A stretch of 64,000 nucleotides of DNA from Zelopaecilomyces penicillatus (lineage: Eukaryota; Ascomycota; Sordariomycetes; Hypocreales; Pseudodiploosporaceae), in NCBI GenBank assembly GCA_005765155.1, contig VCCP01000004.1, positions 62,001 to 126,000 of the forward strand, in the 5' to 3' direction. Below are positions 1-10,900 of this stretch, in pieces. Under the pieces are notes generated by a model, which did no database searches, was not told where the DNA came from, and saw nothing but the letters and a program-made list of their open reading frames with translations. The position numbers and the translations under genes were made by a program. Position 1 is the stretch's first letter. Each line of letters begins with the position of its first letter.

Positions 1-745
1 AATCGTATAAGATAGAAGCTTCAAAGAGAGAGCAATAAATAGTTATGGATAGATATAGGGAGGTGACTCGGCCTGGTGGACGGTAGATCTTTAGAGATAA
101 GTAGATAGTGCTTTAGGGCCATGATTATTCTGCAGTGACTGTAGCATAGAAGTAAGATACACGTTCGTAGTTTCGCGAAGACACATACTGGGCATTGGGG
201 TGTGGGACCTTGTGGAGATGCCTGGACTTTTTGGGAGTTGAACTGGAGTTAGGACGAATACTCGCACATTTATCGCAAGGAACGAAATACAGAAGGGTAA
301 CTTCAACCAAGGGGAGACAATACAAATCACATTGCTGAGGAGTGCCTGACCCCCTGGCCGTATAACGCCAGTTTTAAATTCACGGACGGTTACCATGTTA
401 ACGATTTGATAGTTCTGAATACTGTCACGTCATAAGACTCATTGTTAACTAAACTCCTTCACAAAATCATTATTTTTGTTGTTGTTCAGCAGCTCTCCTT
501 TTAATATCTAAACACTTCCTTTCGTCCGAATATGTTTTTCGGCTAAGTTTAGTCATAATAACCGACATTATGACAGCTAAGCAATTACACCAAGTTTGCT
601 TGTTCTGTCAACAGAGGCAGTTTTTATCCGACAAATACAAGTGTTCCCACTCAAAGTACACTACAGTCTAGTGTAAAGCAAAGCAAAGCAAGGAGACGTG
701 CCTTCTACAAACGCCCTAATTTCGCAAAACCCAAATGTCTTTTCC
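1..745. other. gene-free stretch at the left edge
   Basis: I see no convincing gene here. The open frames are short, lack splice-compatible continuations and have no recognisable domain. A short (GCAAA)n-like repeat lies near 675-692. The left border of the window could cut a neighbouring gene's UTR, but nothing shows this. Confidence 0.5.
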
Positions 746-1127
746 TCAACAGCTGTCGAAATTAATGTAACGTGTCATGTCGTCTTCCATTTCCGTCCAA
801 CTTGACTGTGATGCCAATTCGTCCTGTTTGGGAGACACATCGTTTACCACGTACTTTTGAGGAATGGCATCTCCAGCGATAGGCTGTAACGGCCAAGGCG
901 AGAACACTGTGCTGGGATTTGACTGCTGCAAATTCGCCGCAGAAACATCGGCAGGCAACGCAAACAAGAGATTAAAAGAGTCACTATCAAATTCGGGTAG
1001 CTCCTCAGACCGGACCGTCTCGATTTGCAGACCGCCCGGGGGTAGACCCCAAATAATTAGTCTTGGCAAAATGCAGGATAAATTGCGAATCCTTGTCTCT
1101 AGTTCAGGGTGGTGCCTATCTATTTAG
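746..1127 (-). pseudogene. possible C-terminal coding remnant, family unknown
   Basis: A minus-strand frame is open from about 1,115 to the stop at 746 and gives about 120 residues with a coding-like composition. It contains a hydrophobic/Pro-Gly patch (LIIWGLPPGG) followed by an acidic, Ser/Gln/Pro-rich tail. That tail resembles the low-complexity C-termini of fungal transcription factors, but no DNA-binding domain is visible and no upstream exon can be found before the plus-strand remnant that starts at 1,206. It could be the last exon of a lost gene or a chance open frame. I do not recognise the family. Confidence 0.22.
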
Positions 1128-1205
1128 TCAAGGAAGTCGCTGATACAGCTACGGTTGAGGTAATTTGAACTACACTTATCAGCTTCGTCAATATGTATAA
1201 GCAAA

Positions 1206-2075
1206 ATGACCACCATTCCGATCCCACCAGAATTTCAAAACGAACTCGAACTCGTCGACATCACAGACACACGCACCAACGTGCAGATACTCAACGCCCT
1301 CTCCCTCCATATTCCAATAACCAGAATCAGTGGCCCCGAATGGATAGTCCGGGTTCTCGATGCGGTCCCTGGATCGCTAAACCATGCCCTTGAGTTTCTA
1401 GCGGAGGATATTTTGCCTAAGATGTTTGTAAAAGGGATTATGGATGGTCCTTTTACAGGAACTTATACTGTGGATTTCCTTCATGGTGCGCTGCTGTTCA
1501 TCTATAAAGGTATGAATTTAGATATAGGTTATATTTTGGTATAGTATTTAAATCGTATATACTGGGATTAGCTGGCAGATCCTAGGAATCCATACAATAT
1601 AGCAATTCCTATTATATATGGGCAAACTATAGTGAATTATTTCAGTTAATCCCTATTGACTCCCTTTTCTCTTAATATTTTTCATGATTATAATACCGTG
1701 AGGCCAAGGGAAAAAGCAAAGGAAAGCGACTAACAACATTCACAGGCACGAACTATTTATGCACCTCTGGAAAGATCGCAAAAACAGTAATGGCATTTTC
1801 GAATCTCCTCTCCTAGAACCACTCCAAGACACCGGCTTCGAGGACGCCTAAGACGCCGACTTCACCTGGGACATCAAAGTCGCACCTAAAACACTCTTCG
1901 AGTACATCACCCAAGTAAGGCTGTGGTGCCAATTCTGAGTTGAACGACGCAGGCTCAAGGGCAAAGATCCTCCGGAGCCTGGATATTCCCCTTCTCATCA
2001 AGGGTAGGCTGGACAAAGCTAGATTTATTGTGTGCTCATGGAGGACTCCGCCAGCCGAAGCGAGTTACTGCATGG
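1206..2075 (+). pseudogene. decayed hypothetical gene
   Basis: An open segment from the ATG at 1,206 encodes about 100 protein-like residues. A plausible donor (AAAG|GTATGA) lies at 1,510 and an acceptor (TTCACAG) ends at 1,745. Splicing these gives a short 124-aa product ending at 1,816. However, the better coding sense continues in a neighbouring frame (1,747-1,910, read through a TAA at about 1,852), and again in a third stretch (about 1,938-2,075, containing RSLDIPLLIKGRLDKARF). Coding-like segments in shifted frames with an internal stop suggest a pseudogene. If only the first splice form is real it would be a 124-aa hypothetical protein. No family is recognised. Confidence 0.38.
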
Positions 2076-3114
2076 GGTAGGACCCCCAATAATCATGACA
2101 TGACTTGGCATGTTCATCCATACTACTGGTACGTAAATAATTGGTAAATGCAACCTATTTCTGCGGCTCAAAACGGTCAATTCCGTGGAGAATTCGTGGA
2201 TGTACGACTCCGTTCACTGCCAAGACCATCTGCAAGGCACTCGATCGAGAAAGGTGTGTCCACAAAGCGTAAACCAGACATATAGACGGTTAGTACAAAT
2301 ATAGCCACGTCTGCCCACACGCCTGTTCTATTTATGCCTACAGCACATGTTGAAGGCTTGAACCATGGCTTGTGGATCGCTCTCAATCGAAATCTACTTC
2401 TTATTGTTCAATACCTACCTACATAAGTTAGTCAGAGCATTTGATCGTGAGCCTCAACACCATGGTGAGACGGGAGGTCCTTCCGTACCCCTCAAGGTAA
2501 GGCTGGCTGTGTGGGGGCACCGTTGTGTCGGTGTTGACAGCCTAGACCACGTCAGAAATTTTTTCTTAGAATGATAGCATGTTGTGTACGGAGTAGAACA
2601 AATCAGGATAAAGGATTCATACATCCTAGGATTTGCACGTTAGTGACTTAGGTGGGTAGGGGGCCATTAGTTCAGGCAATGGTATCATGTGGGCAACGAA
2701 AATCCTGCCGGAGCCGGACAATTCAATATTACTATGTACATATGGTTACCGAGGTGAGTGCTGCAATATACCCTATCAATCTCGCCACTGCCTCGTCTCG
2801 AAGGCCAGCGGGATGCTGCCAATCCCTCGACGCGGCTCTTGGATTGCATTCGACTCGTGATAGCTAGGCAATATCGCAACATCTAGATGCGCGGATGCCC
2901 CCTGCGTTGATGTTTGTGTAGCCCCGTCAACACTGGGTTGTTAGTATTTGAAAACTGCGTGCTGTTCACCTGCTAGGCTCTAAGCTCTAGGCCCATGAAT
3001 CAGATGATGATTCATGATTCGTGATTCGTCACTGCGGGGTGGGCTTGCGCGACCGAGCAGATGGGACATGATTCGATCAAAAAGAACAAATATTTGAAGC
3101 GAGCACCATTGGGC
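2076..3114. other. intergenic region with a small perfect inverted repeat
   Basis: No gene is supported. The one feature is a perfect 8-bp inverted repeat, ATGAATCA at 2,995-3,002 and TGATTCAT at 3,008-3,015, followed by a doubled GATTCG. It sits about 100 bp beyond the 3' end of the oxygenase gene, so it could form a small hairpin in that transcript's trailer. This is inference only. Confidence 0.4.
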
Positions 3115-4425
3115 CTAGTATGTACCCTGAATGCGCATCTGCTGAAACTCGTGGGCTGTCATATACGAAACCTTTTCGTTGATAACTTCTTCTCCATCAT
3201 GAACATCAACATCACTTGTCGCAAGCAACGGAGCCAAGAGAGCAGCCCTATCCGGTTTGCCAAAGTATGCAATAGAGAAGCGTTCAGGCACCAAGTCGCC
3301 GTCTGAGTTCTTGTTCAAATGCACACGGTGCCGTGCGCTATGTAGTCCCGTCCATAATTGGAGACAGTCACCAACATTGAGAATGCATTCATGTTGACCC
3401 CCACTGGGTACGGGGACAAAGTTGCCGCTGTGAGGAGGTAGCTCCATTTCTGTTTCAATTGACTCTCTGGTTAGCCACCAACTCTATTGGATTTGGGGAT
3501 GGAAATTGAAGAGAATAAATGACACATGCCTAATCCCCCGACATCATCTTGAAACAAGAGAGTAATAGTGCCAAAGTCGGTATGAGCAGCGATGCGTGTT
3601 GAACTGGCAAATTCCTCACGAGCTACTGCAGGGTAGTGGCTGAGACGCAATTCGTTAGCCTGCGTGGCATGCAGATCACGTAGCGTCAAGGTGGGTAAGC
3701 CCAGCCCGATGGAGATGGCATCGAGAATGCCAAGTTCTGCATCGTAGCACTTGGTAAAGAAGTTCGAGAGAGAAGATTGGAAGCCGTCCAAGATGCCGAG
3801 TGGAGGCCATATATTGTTGAACAAGGCGTCTGTTTCGGACCCAATGTCGTACGACTCCTAGAAAACTGTTGGCACTGAAAACAACCACAAAATGGGAGAT
3901 AGAGGGACAAAGAGAAACTTCCCGGCGGTAACCGGAAAGTACCCAATTAGTCCAACCCACCTTCATGTCTTTCAAAAGAGGCATGGGCGAAGACGAGGCG
4001 TAACTGGACACGGCGCTAACATTCTCGAGGCCCACCGGACTGAATCCTCTGTGTGGGTTAGCAGTCGGGGGATGCGGCGATTGCATCTTCTTCTCCAGAG
4101 GCAGCTGGAAGAACCCTTTGCTCTAAAGACACGCGTTAGTTGGTACAAACATTGCGATTAGTTCCAGTTTCCAGAGCATCATCTGTACCATTTTGAATGC
4201 CTGATCAATGTCATCGTCAGGAACCGCATGGTTGATTAATCGAACGCAACCCGACTGTCTCAGAGCTGACACCAGGTCGCGGCAAAATGTGTTTCTCTCT
4301 GCCGGCGTGCTGGCGCACTTGAACGCTGCAAAATCGAATTGTTTGAGCATCTTGAACTTGTATGTTCTGGATAAGAGTTGCTGGTCTAGATTTTGGGACA
4401 TGCGGAATGGCGTGGATGATGGCAT
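3115..4425 (-). CDS. 2-oxoglutarate/Fe(II)-dependent oxygenase (isopenicillin N synthase-like)
   Basis: This is a four-exon gene: 4425-4189, 4122-3961, 3857-3526 and 3466-3115. Its introns are 66, 102 and 59 nt and the product is 360 aa. The fold is that of the plant/fungal 2OG oxygenases. It has an N-terminal DIOX_N-like half (FFQLPLEKKM near the exon 1/2 junction) and the double-stranded beta helix with iron ligands His225 and Asp227 (AHTDFGTITLL) and distal His290 (SARHRVHL). The 2-oxoglutarate-binding Arg306-x-Ser308 follows in RFSIAYF. All ligands are present, so the enzyme should be active. It is divergent from the NRPS, with a 490-bp shared intergenic region, which suggests co-expression and oxidation (hydroxylation, desaturation or ring closure) of the peptide or a precursor amino acid. 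A second ATG at 4,401 could be the true start. The substrate is unknown. Confidence 0.9.
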
Positions 4426-4915
4426 CTTAAAACCTCCTGCTGCGCTAACCTTCTGTCTTGCCTATTAGCGAGGCTCTCACCTGCTATTCTGCATTTAGTC
4501 TTGGCCGAAATGGGACCGATTTCTCATTACTTGAGTGAGTGAGTCATGTTCCGCGGACCAGGGCAATGTTCTCCATTAATTAGCAGACGGCCTGCCCTGA
4601 TGAATGAGTTTGCCGGTGGCATGACAGCAATTTTCTTAAACAGGCATTATTTACAATAGCAATACCTGCCTCGCTGTCAAGTTAAGCGATAGCCGGTGAT
4701 ATTGGTTGCCGGTGGGCCATTGACGCTTTATTTTGTCTGCATCTTGAAAATTTTTAAATTTCCCTGGCCTTTCTCAATGATGGGTATTGGCGAGGAGACT
4801 ACGGCGCAATCTTCAACTCTTTTGATCGCTCGTCTCTTGAATTTTGAGGATTTCTCTAATCGTTCAAATTGTACTTGCCTGGCATCACATATTATCTACA
4901 AGCAGGCAGGTGCAA
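4426..4915. promoter_or_regulatory. shared divergent promoter of the oxygenase and the NRPS
   Basis: These 490 bp separate the two ATGs of divergently transcribed biosynthetic genes and must hold both promoters. The sequence contains TGAGTCA at 4,540-4,546, an exact match to the Gcn4/CpcA (AP-1 type) core, directly beside a CCGCGG palindrome at 4,551-4,556. A Gcn4-type site would tie the cluster to amino-acid supply, which makes sense for an NRPS. A 7-mer is weak evidence, and CCGCGG is merely the kind of site bound by Zn2Cys6 regulators. Confidence 0.35.
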
Positions 4916-7900
4916 ATGGGCTCTATACCAAAGTCTGATCATGTTGGGCATTCGCATTCGCTAAAGGATGGTGTCGATTCCGTCAGGGCGCCGCCCGACT
5001 CTGACCTGCTTCAAATATGGCGTCGTAACGCATCAGTCCCGACATCAATTGATGGATGCGTACATGAACTAATAGCACAGAGTGTGGCAACCAGCCCGAA
5101 TGTTCTAGCTGTTTGTGCCTGGGATGGTGATTTGACCTATGCCGAGTTTGCGCGGTTGAGTGATGCCCTTGCGCATCGGATTTTGGCTGCTGGTATCCAT
5201 CCCGCGTCCACGGTTCCGTTCTTGTTCTCAAAGTCCAAATGGACTAGTGTTGCCATGCTGGGCATCATCAAGGCCGGATGTGCAGCCGTGGCCTTGGACG
5301 CCAATCATCCAGATGCCAGGCTACGACAGATATTGCAGCAAATGCAGCCTTCCGTCGTTGTATGCTCCAAAACACACCGGGAAAGGGTGAATTTCTTGAT
5401 AAAAACTGCCGTGCTACAACTCGACGATGACATCTGGCGCGACTTGGACCAATTTGATGAAGAGGGTGCGCTACCTGTCGTGTCACCCGAAGACATAGCC
5501 TATGTTTCCTTTACATCGTGCGTATCGAATATCCTTACTTCTTTCCTCACACACGTAGTAACTGTGAATGTTTAGCGGAACGACTGGCCAACCCAAAGGC
5601 GCATGTATCAGCCATGGAAATGTGCGAAGCGCTATTTACCACCAAGGCAAGGCCTTGGGATTTCACGCCCAATCTCGTGTGTGGGATTTTGCACCCTATT
5701 CCTTTGATGTTGCCTGGAGCAATGTCCTACACTCTCTCTGCGCAGGCGCATGTCTTTGTGTCCCCAAGGAAGAAGATATGCTAGACAGCCCATCGGCCAG
5801 TATTGCTGCATTTGGCGCCACACTTATAAATGTCACTCCTACCATGCTTCGCACCATCTCATCAATCCCGCCAACGCTAGAAACTGTGTTACTGAGCGGA
5901 GAGATGCCATATAGAGATAATGTGAAGCTCTGGGCTGACCGCGTGACGTTGATCAATACGTATGGACCATCAGAGTGTACATGGAAGTGCGCATTTTCGC
6001 GCTTGACATCGTCCAACGACGAACGTCCTGATCTTGGTCATGGCGGTCCTGGATTATGTCTATGGATCGTGAATGCCAACGAAGACAATCAATTAGCGGC
6101 TCTTGGAGAAACAGGAGAACTGTATCTTGAAGGTCCTCTGGTAGGCCAAGGATATCTTGAAAATCCCGCCGAAACCAGCCAAGCATTCACTTATGACCCT
6201 CCGTGGCTACTGCGAGGATGTCCTGGATTTCCTGGTCGTCGGGGTCGATTGTACAAGACAGGCGACCTTGTTAAGCGAAATCTTGACGGACAAATTGTGT
6301 TTGTGGGACGCAAAGATTCCTCTCAGCTCAAGATTCGAGGTCAACGAGTCGAAATTGGAGACGTTGAGCATCATGTCCAATCTTGTCTCAATAGCACACT
6401 GCATATTCTAGTCGACGTGCTTCACACACATGGAAGTGATACTCCGTCACTTACCTTGTTTGTACAAACAAGGGGGGAGTCTTTAGATCAAGTTAAGACC
6501 TTAATAGACGACTTGGTGAAGAGGCTTCCGGGCGTATTGCCCCCATTCATGATACCCAGTATATATTTGCCCATTGAAGAAATCCCTATCGCTGCGACTG
6601 GGAAAACTAATCGCAAGCTGCTCCAAGACTTTGGAAATCGCCTGACAGCAGACGAAATCATAGAGTTGCAGTCATCTATCTTGTCGGTTGAGAAGTATCA
6701 GCCACCCTCAACTGAAATTGAACGACTACTGTGCGAAATTTGTGCCGAGGTTTTGGGCCTCAAAGTCAACCGTATAAGTACAGTTGACAGCTTTTGGCGG
6801 CTCGGAGGAGATTCCATCACCGCCATGCATGTTGTGGCAAAGTTCCGGAAACATGGCTTCTCGTTATCAGTCGCTGATATTTTCCGAAACCCTGTCTTAC
6901 GAGACTTGGCATTGGCCACCAATGTTATTGACAGTATTAGTATTGAATGCGATGAAGTTCCTGCATTCTCATTGCTGAAATCTGGCAAGAACTTGGGCGT
7001 ACTTGAAGGAGTAGCACGTTCTTGTCATGCCCATGTCGAGGACATAGAAGATGCGTATCCTTGCACTCCATTGCAACAGGGTATGCTTGCAGTGACTCTG
7101 AAAAGCGGCACGGCTCTCGAGGATGCAGCAGATTACGTTGCCAGAACCGTTTACGAACTACCCAGTGATGTAGATCTGGTGGCATTTGAGGCAGCCTGGT
7201 CTAGCGTGCAAGAGACTACATCTATTCTTCAAACTCAAATAGTTAATGTTCCCGGAGAGGGCCTGATTCAAATTGTTATGAAGCCACAGGCGTCGCTCTA
7301 TCATTTTAATAGCTTATCTGAGTTCATAGTTGGGTCTAAAGGGATGGGTCTTGGGACCCCTCTCTGCAGAGCTGGTCTCATTATAACCGGTATTCCTCGA
7401 TTTGTCCTAGAAATGCATCATTCATTATTCGATGGATGGTCAATGATGCTCATTTTAGATGCAATCGAGGCCTCCTATCGAGGAGAGACAAGCCCACAAC
7501 TACTCTTCCCCTTCCGGTCATACATCAAGCACCAAATAGCCATTGATGAAAGGGAGTCAATTTTGTTTTGGCAACAATCTCTTGCCAACGGCTCCGATGT
7601 CAGAGCATTTCCTTCGCCAACACACGCATCCGGCAGAAAGTCAGATTTCAGCCATATACTGACCAAGCTAGCTTGGCCCCATTCAGGCATCACTCAGTCA
7701 TCAATTATACGAGCTGCGTTATCGTTGCTCATAGCATCGTACACTAATTCCTCCACTGTTAGATTCGGTGCCACCGTCAGCGGAAGACAAGCACCCATTC
7801 CCAACATCGAGCGTATTGCCGGCCCAACTATTGCCAGTATACCCGTACAGACCAATATTGACCGGAATCAAAGGCTTCAAGAGTTCCTCCAGCAAATCCA

Positions 7901-10900
7901 AGATCATGCGGTGGATGCCATAAAATACGAGCAATTTGGCTTGTCGCGCATTGAGCAATGTGTCGATGAAACTGATCTATTCCAGCTTCTCCTCATTGTG
8001 CAACCGCGTCAGCTGAAGAAAATTCAGCAAACTGGCGGTCTTTTCAACAAGGCCAATACAGTTATCTCTGCTCTAGAAGCAAATAATACCGTGAATACTG
8101 TAACAAAAGACGGCCAGGATGATACGATGGGCCTCTACAACCCATATGCTGTTATGCTCATTTGTAATCTTGACGAGACAGGCGTCGAACTCAAGTTCAA
8201 TTATGATAACGGTGTGATCCAAAAAAACGAGATACAAAAGATAGCTCAGCAGTTGGAACATTTGCTGCAGTGCATCTGTGACTCCAAAGCGGCCAGTACT
8301 CTTACGTTACGCGACGTCACACCTCTTACAGAACAAGATCTTGCTGAAATCTGGATGCGGAATCCAGCCCTGCCAGAAACGAACATGGAGCCAATCGTAG
8401 ATACAATACATAACAGATTTAATATGAAACTCGAATCGGTAGTGATATCCGGATGGGATGTCGAGTTGACGGCGGAGGAGCTGATATCTCAATCACTCTC
8501 TCTTGTGCACCGTCTGCATGCTGTAGGAATTCGTCCTGGATCTCTGGTTGTTTTGGACTTTGAGAAATCAGCATGGTTTACAGTAGCCATGCTTGCCGTC
8601 ATGAAACTGGGCGCCATTGCTTTACCAATGTCTTCACCTGTTCCCAAGCTACGAGCGACTCAAGTGATTGAGAGTTTGCAACCGCAGCTTGTCATCGCAT
8701 CCACATCGGCTGGCAACTCTACCTTCAAGGGGTTGGTGACAACTATAAGCATCACAGATTTGATGGCGATAACTTTTGAAACTCCAGCAAATGCTAATTT
8801 GCATCCATATCGAAACCACCCCACAGATCCAGCCCTCATACTATTCACTTCAGGATCCACGGGTACTCCAAAGGCGATCCAGTGGACTCATGCCACGCTC
8901 TCCAGCAACATCAACACTGCAGTTTCTTCCTTCAACATCTCGGAGAGTACGCGAACTTTCCAGTTCGCAGGGTATGACTTTGATGTCAGTGTTGTCGAGA
9001 TATTAGCAACCTTGTCAGCTGGAGGCTGCATATGCGTCCCACACGAAGCAGATCGTAAAAACCGCTTAGCTGGAAGCATCAAAGAGTCCAGAGCAAATTG
9101 GATTTGCTTGACGCCGTCAGTGGCAAGTACTCTAGATGTTGCTTCTATAACTTGTCTACAAACTGTTGTATTTGCGGGTGAGAGACTGGAAACCAAGACG
9201 GCAGTGGAATGGGCAGAGCAAATTGACATGGTGTACAACTGGTACGGCCCAGTGGAAGCATCACTCGCCACTTCATGCGTCGTAAAGCCAGACAACTGGA
9301 TCCCTGGCAAAATAGGATGCAGCTACTCAGGATCAACGTGGCTTGCGGACCCTAATAACCCCAATCAGCTTGCCGCCCTCGGGGCCGTGGCCGAATTGTA
9401 CATTGAGGGGCCCGCTCTGGCAAATTATGTTGGAATCAGCGGTCCATCATTGAATGAAGATGGTTTCCTAGAGCCTTCATGGCTTCGAGAGGGCCATGGC
9501 AAGACGCCAGGTCGCCGAGGCCCCATCTATCGCACAGGTGATCTTGTCAAGTATGGCTTTGATGGCAGCATCATCTACATAGGAAGGGCCAATGACGCCC
9601 AGCGCAAGCTACGAGGTCAGCGAATCGATCTCAGCGAAATTGAGCAGCATGCGAAAGAATTCTTGGAATCACAGATGAACGTAGCACTAGTCGCGGAAAT
9701 TTTTACTCCACTGCAGAGCGACAAGGAAGTGCTGGCCTTGTTCATCAGTCCAAGAGCGCCAATACACACTGATGACAACGTGAAAGGATACATTCAGACT
9801 CACCTGTCTGTAGATGGCCTAGAAAGTCATTTATACACTCTTCTACCCTCCTACATGATCCCTAAACTTTACGTTCCTTTGGCTCAAATTCCGATCAGTA
9901 ATACCGGCAAGACTGACAGAAGACAATTGCGCCTAATTGGAGGGTCCTTGACGCTTACCAACCTGGCACTGATGCAACCGGCGAGGCAAAAGGCCCGGAA
10001 GCCAGACACATGGAAAGAAAAGAAGCTACAAACAATCTGGGCCGACATTCTCGGACTGAAAGTGGATGAAATATACGCCACCGACCACTTCCTTCGTCTA
10101 GGTGGTGACTCTATTGCTGCGATGCGTCTCGTGGGCATGGTCGATGCGCATGGATTTCAATTAACGGTCACTGATGTTTTCCAAGTTCCAATTCTTCAAG
10201 ACATGGCGGAGAAAATGACACGCAGCACCCATATCAACGAAACTGACGAGATACTTCCATTTTCTCTTCTTCCTCCATCGACATTAATAACAGAAGTTCA
10301 ATCCTTTTCAGCTCGTGAATGCTCAGTTGATGAGAGTCAGGTCGTTGATATATATCCCTGCACATCACTTCAGGAAGGATTACTGTCACTAGGCACAAAG
10401 ACACAGGGCCAGTATGTATCACGGAGTGTTTTTAAACTCCAGGATGGTATTGAGCCGGCGCGACTTGAGCGCGCGTGGAGAGACACGGCACAAAAGCTGT
10501 CAATTCTGCGCACTCGAATCATAGACTTGCCCCTACACGGGTTACACCAAGTCGTTGTTGATGAAATCCCATGGCGATCAGGCAGCTCTATCGATGACTA
10601 CTTATGCGCAGATGAACAAGAACCCATGGGGCTAGGAACTGAACTGTGCCGTGCAGCCATTATTGATCGTCACTTTATTTTGACCCTTCATCACTGTTTG
10701 TACGATGGAAGCTCCCTCCAAATGATCTTGGACGAGCTTGAAGCACAGTATCTGGAGAAGCCTGGTTTGGTGGTGACACCCTTTCAACTTTTCATCAAAA
10801 ACACCAGCCAGGTCAAGTCGCAGAATGCTCTCGACTATTGGAACTCACAACTGTCGCGCGTTGATTTTACCTCGTTCCCTAGTTTACCCTCTCTCCAATA

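Noticed and set aside
864..1127. Plus-strand open frame opposite the 746-1,127 remnant
   Set aside because: Its composition is that of an antisense shadow, with no domain or splice continuation.
4844..4915. Upstream in-frame ATG extending the NRPS by 24 residues
   Set aside because: The added residues are not typical of NRPS N-termini. The ATG at 4,916 is directly followed by a normal pre-A-domain leader.
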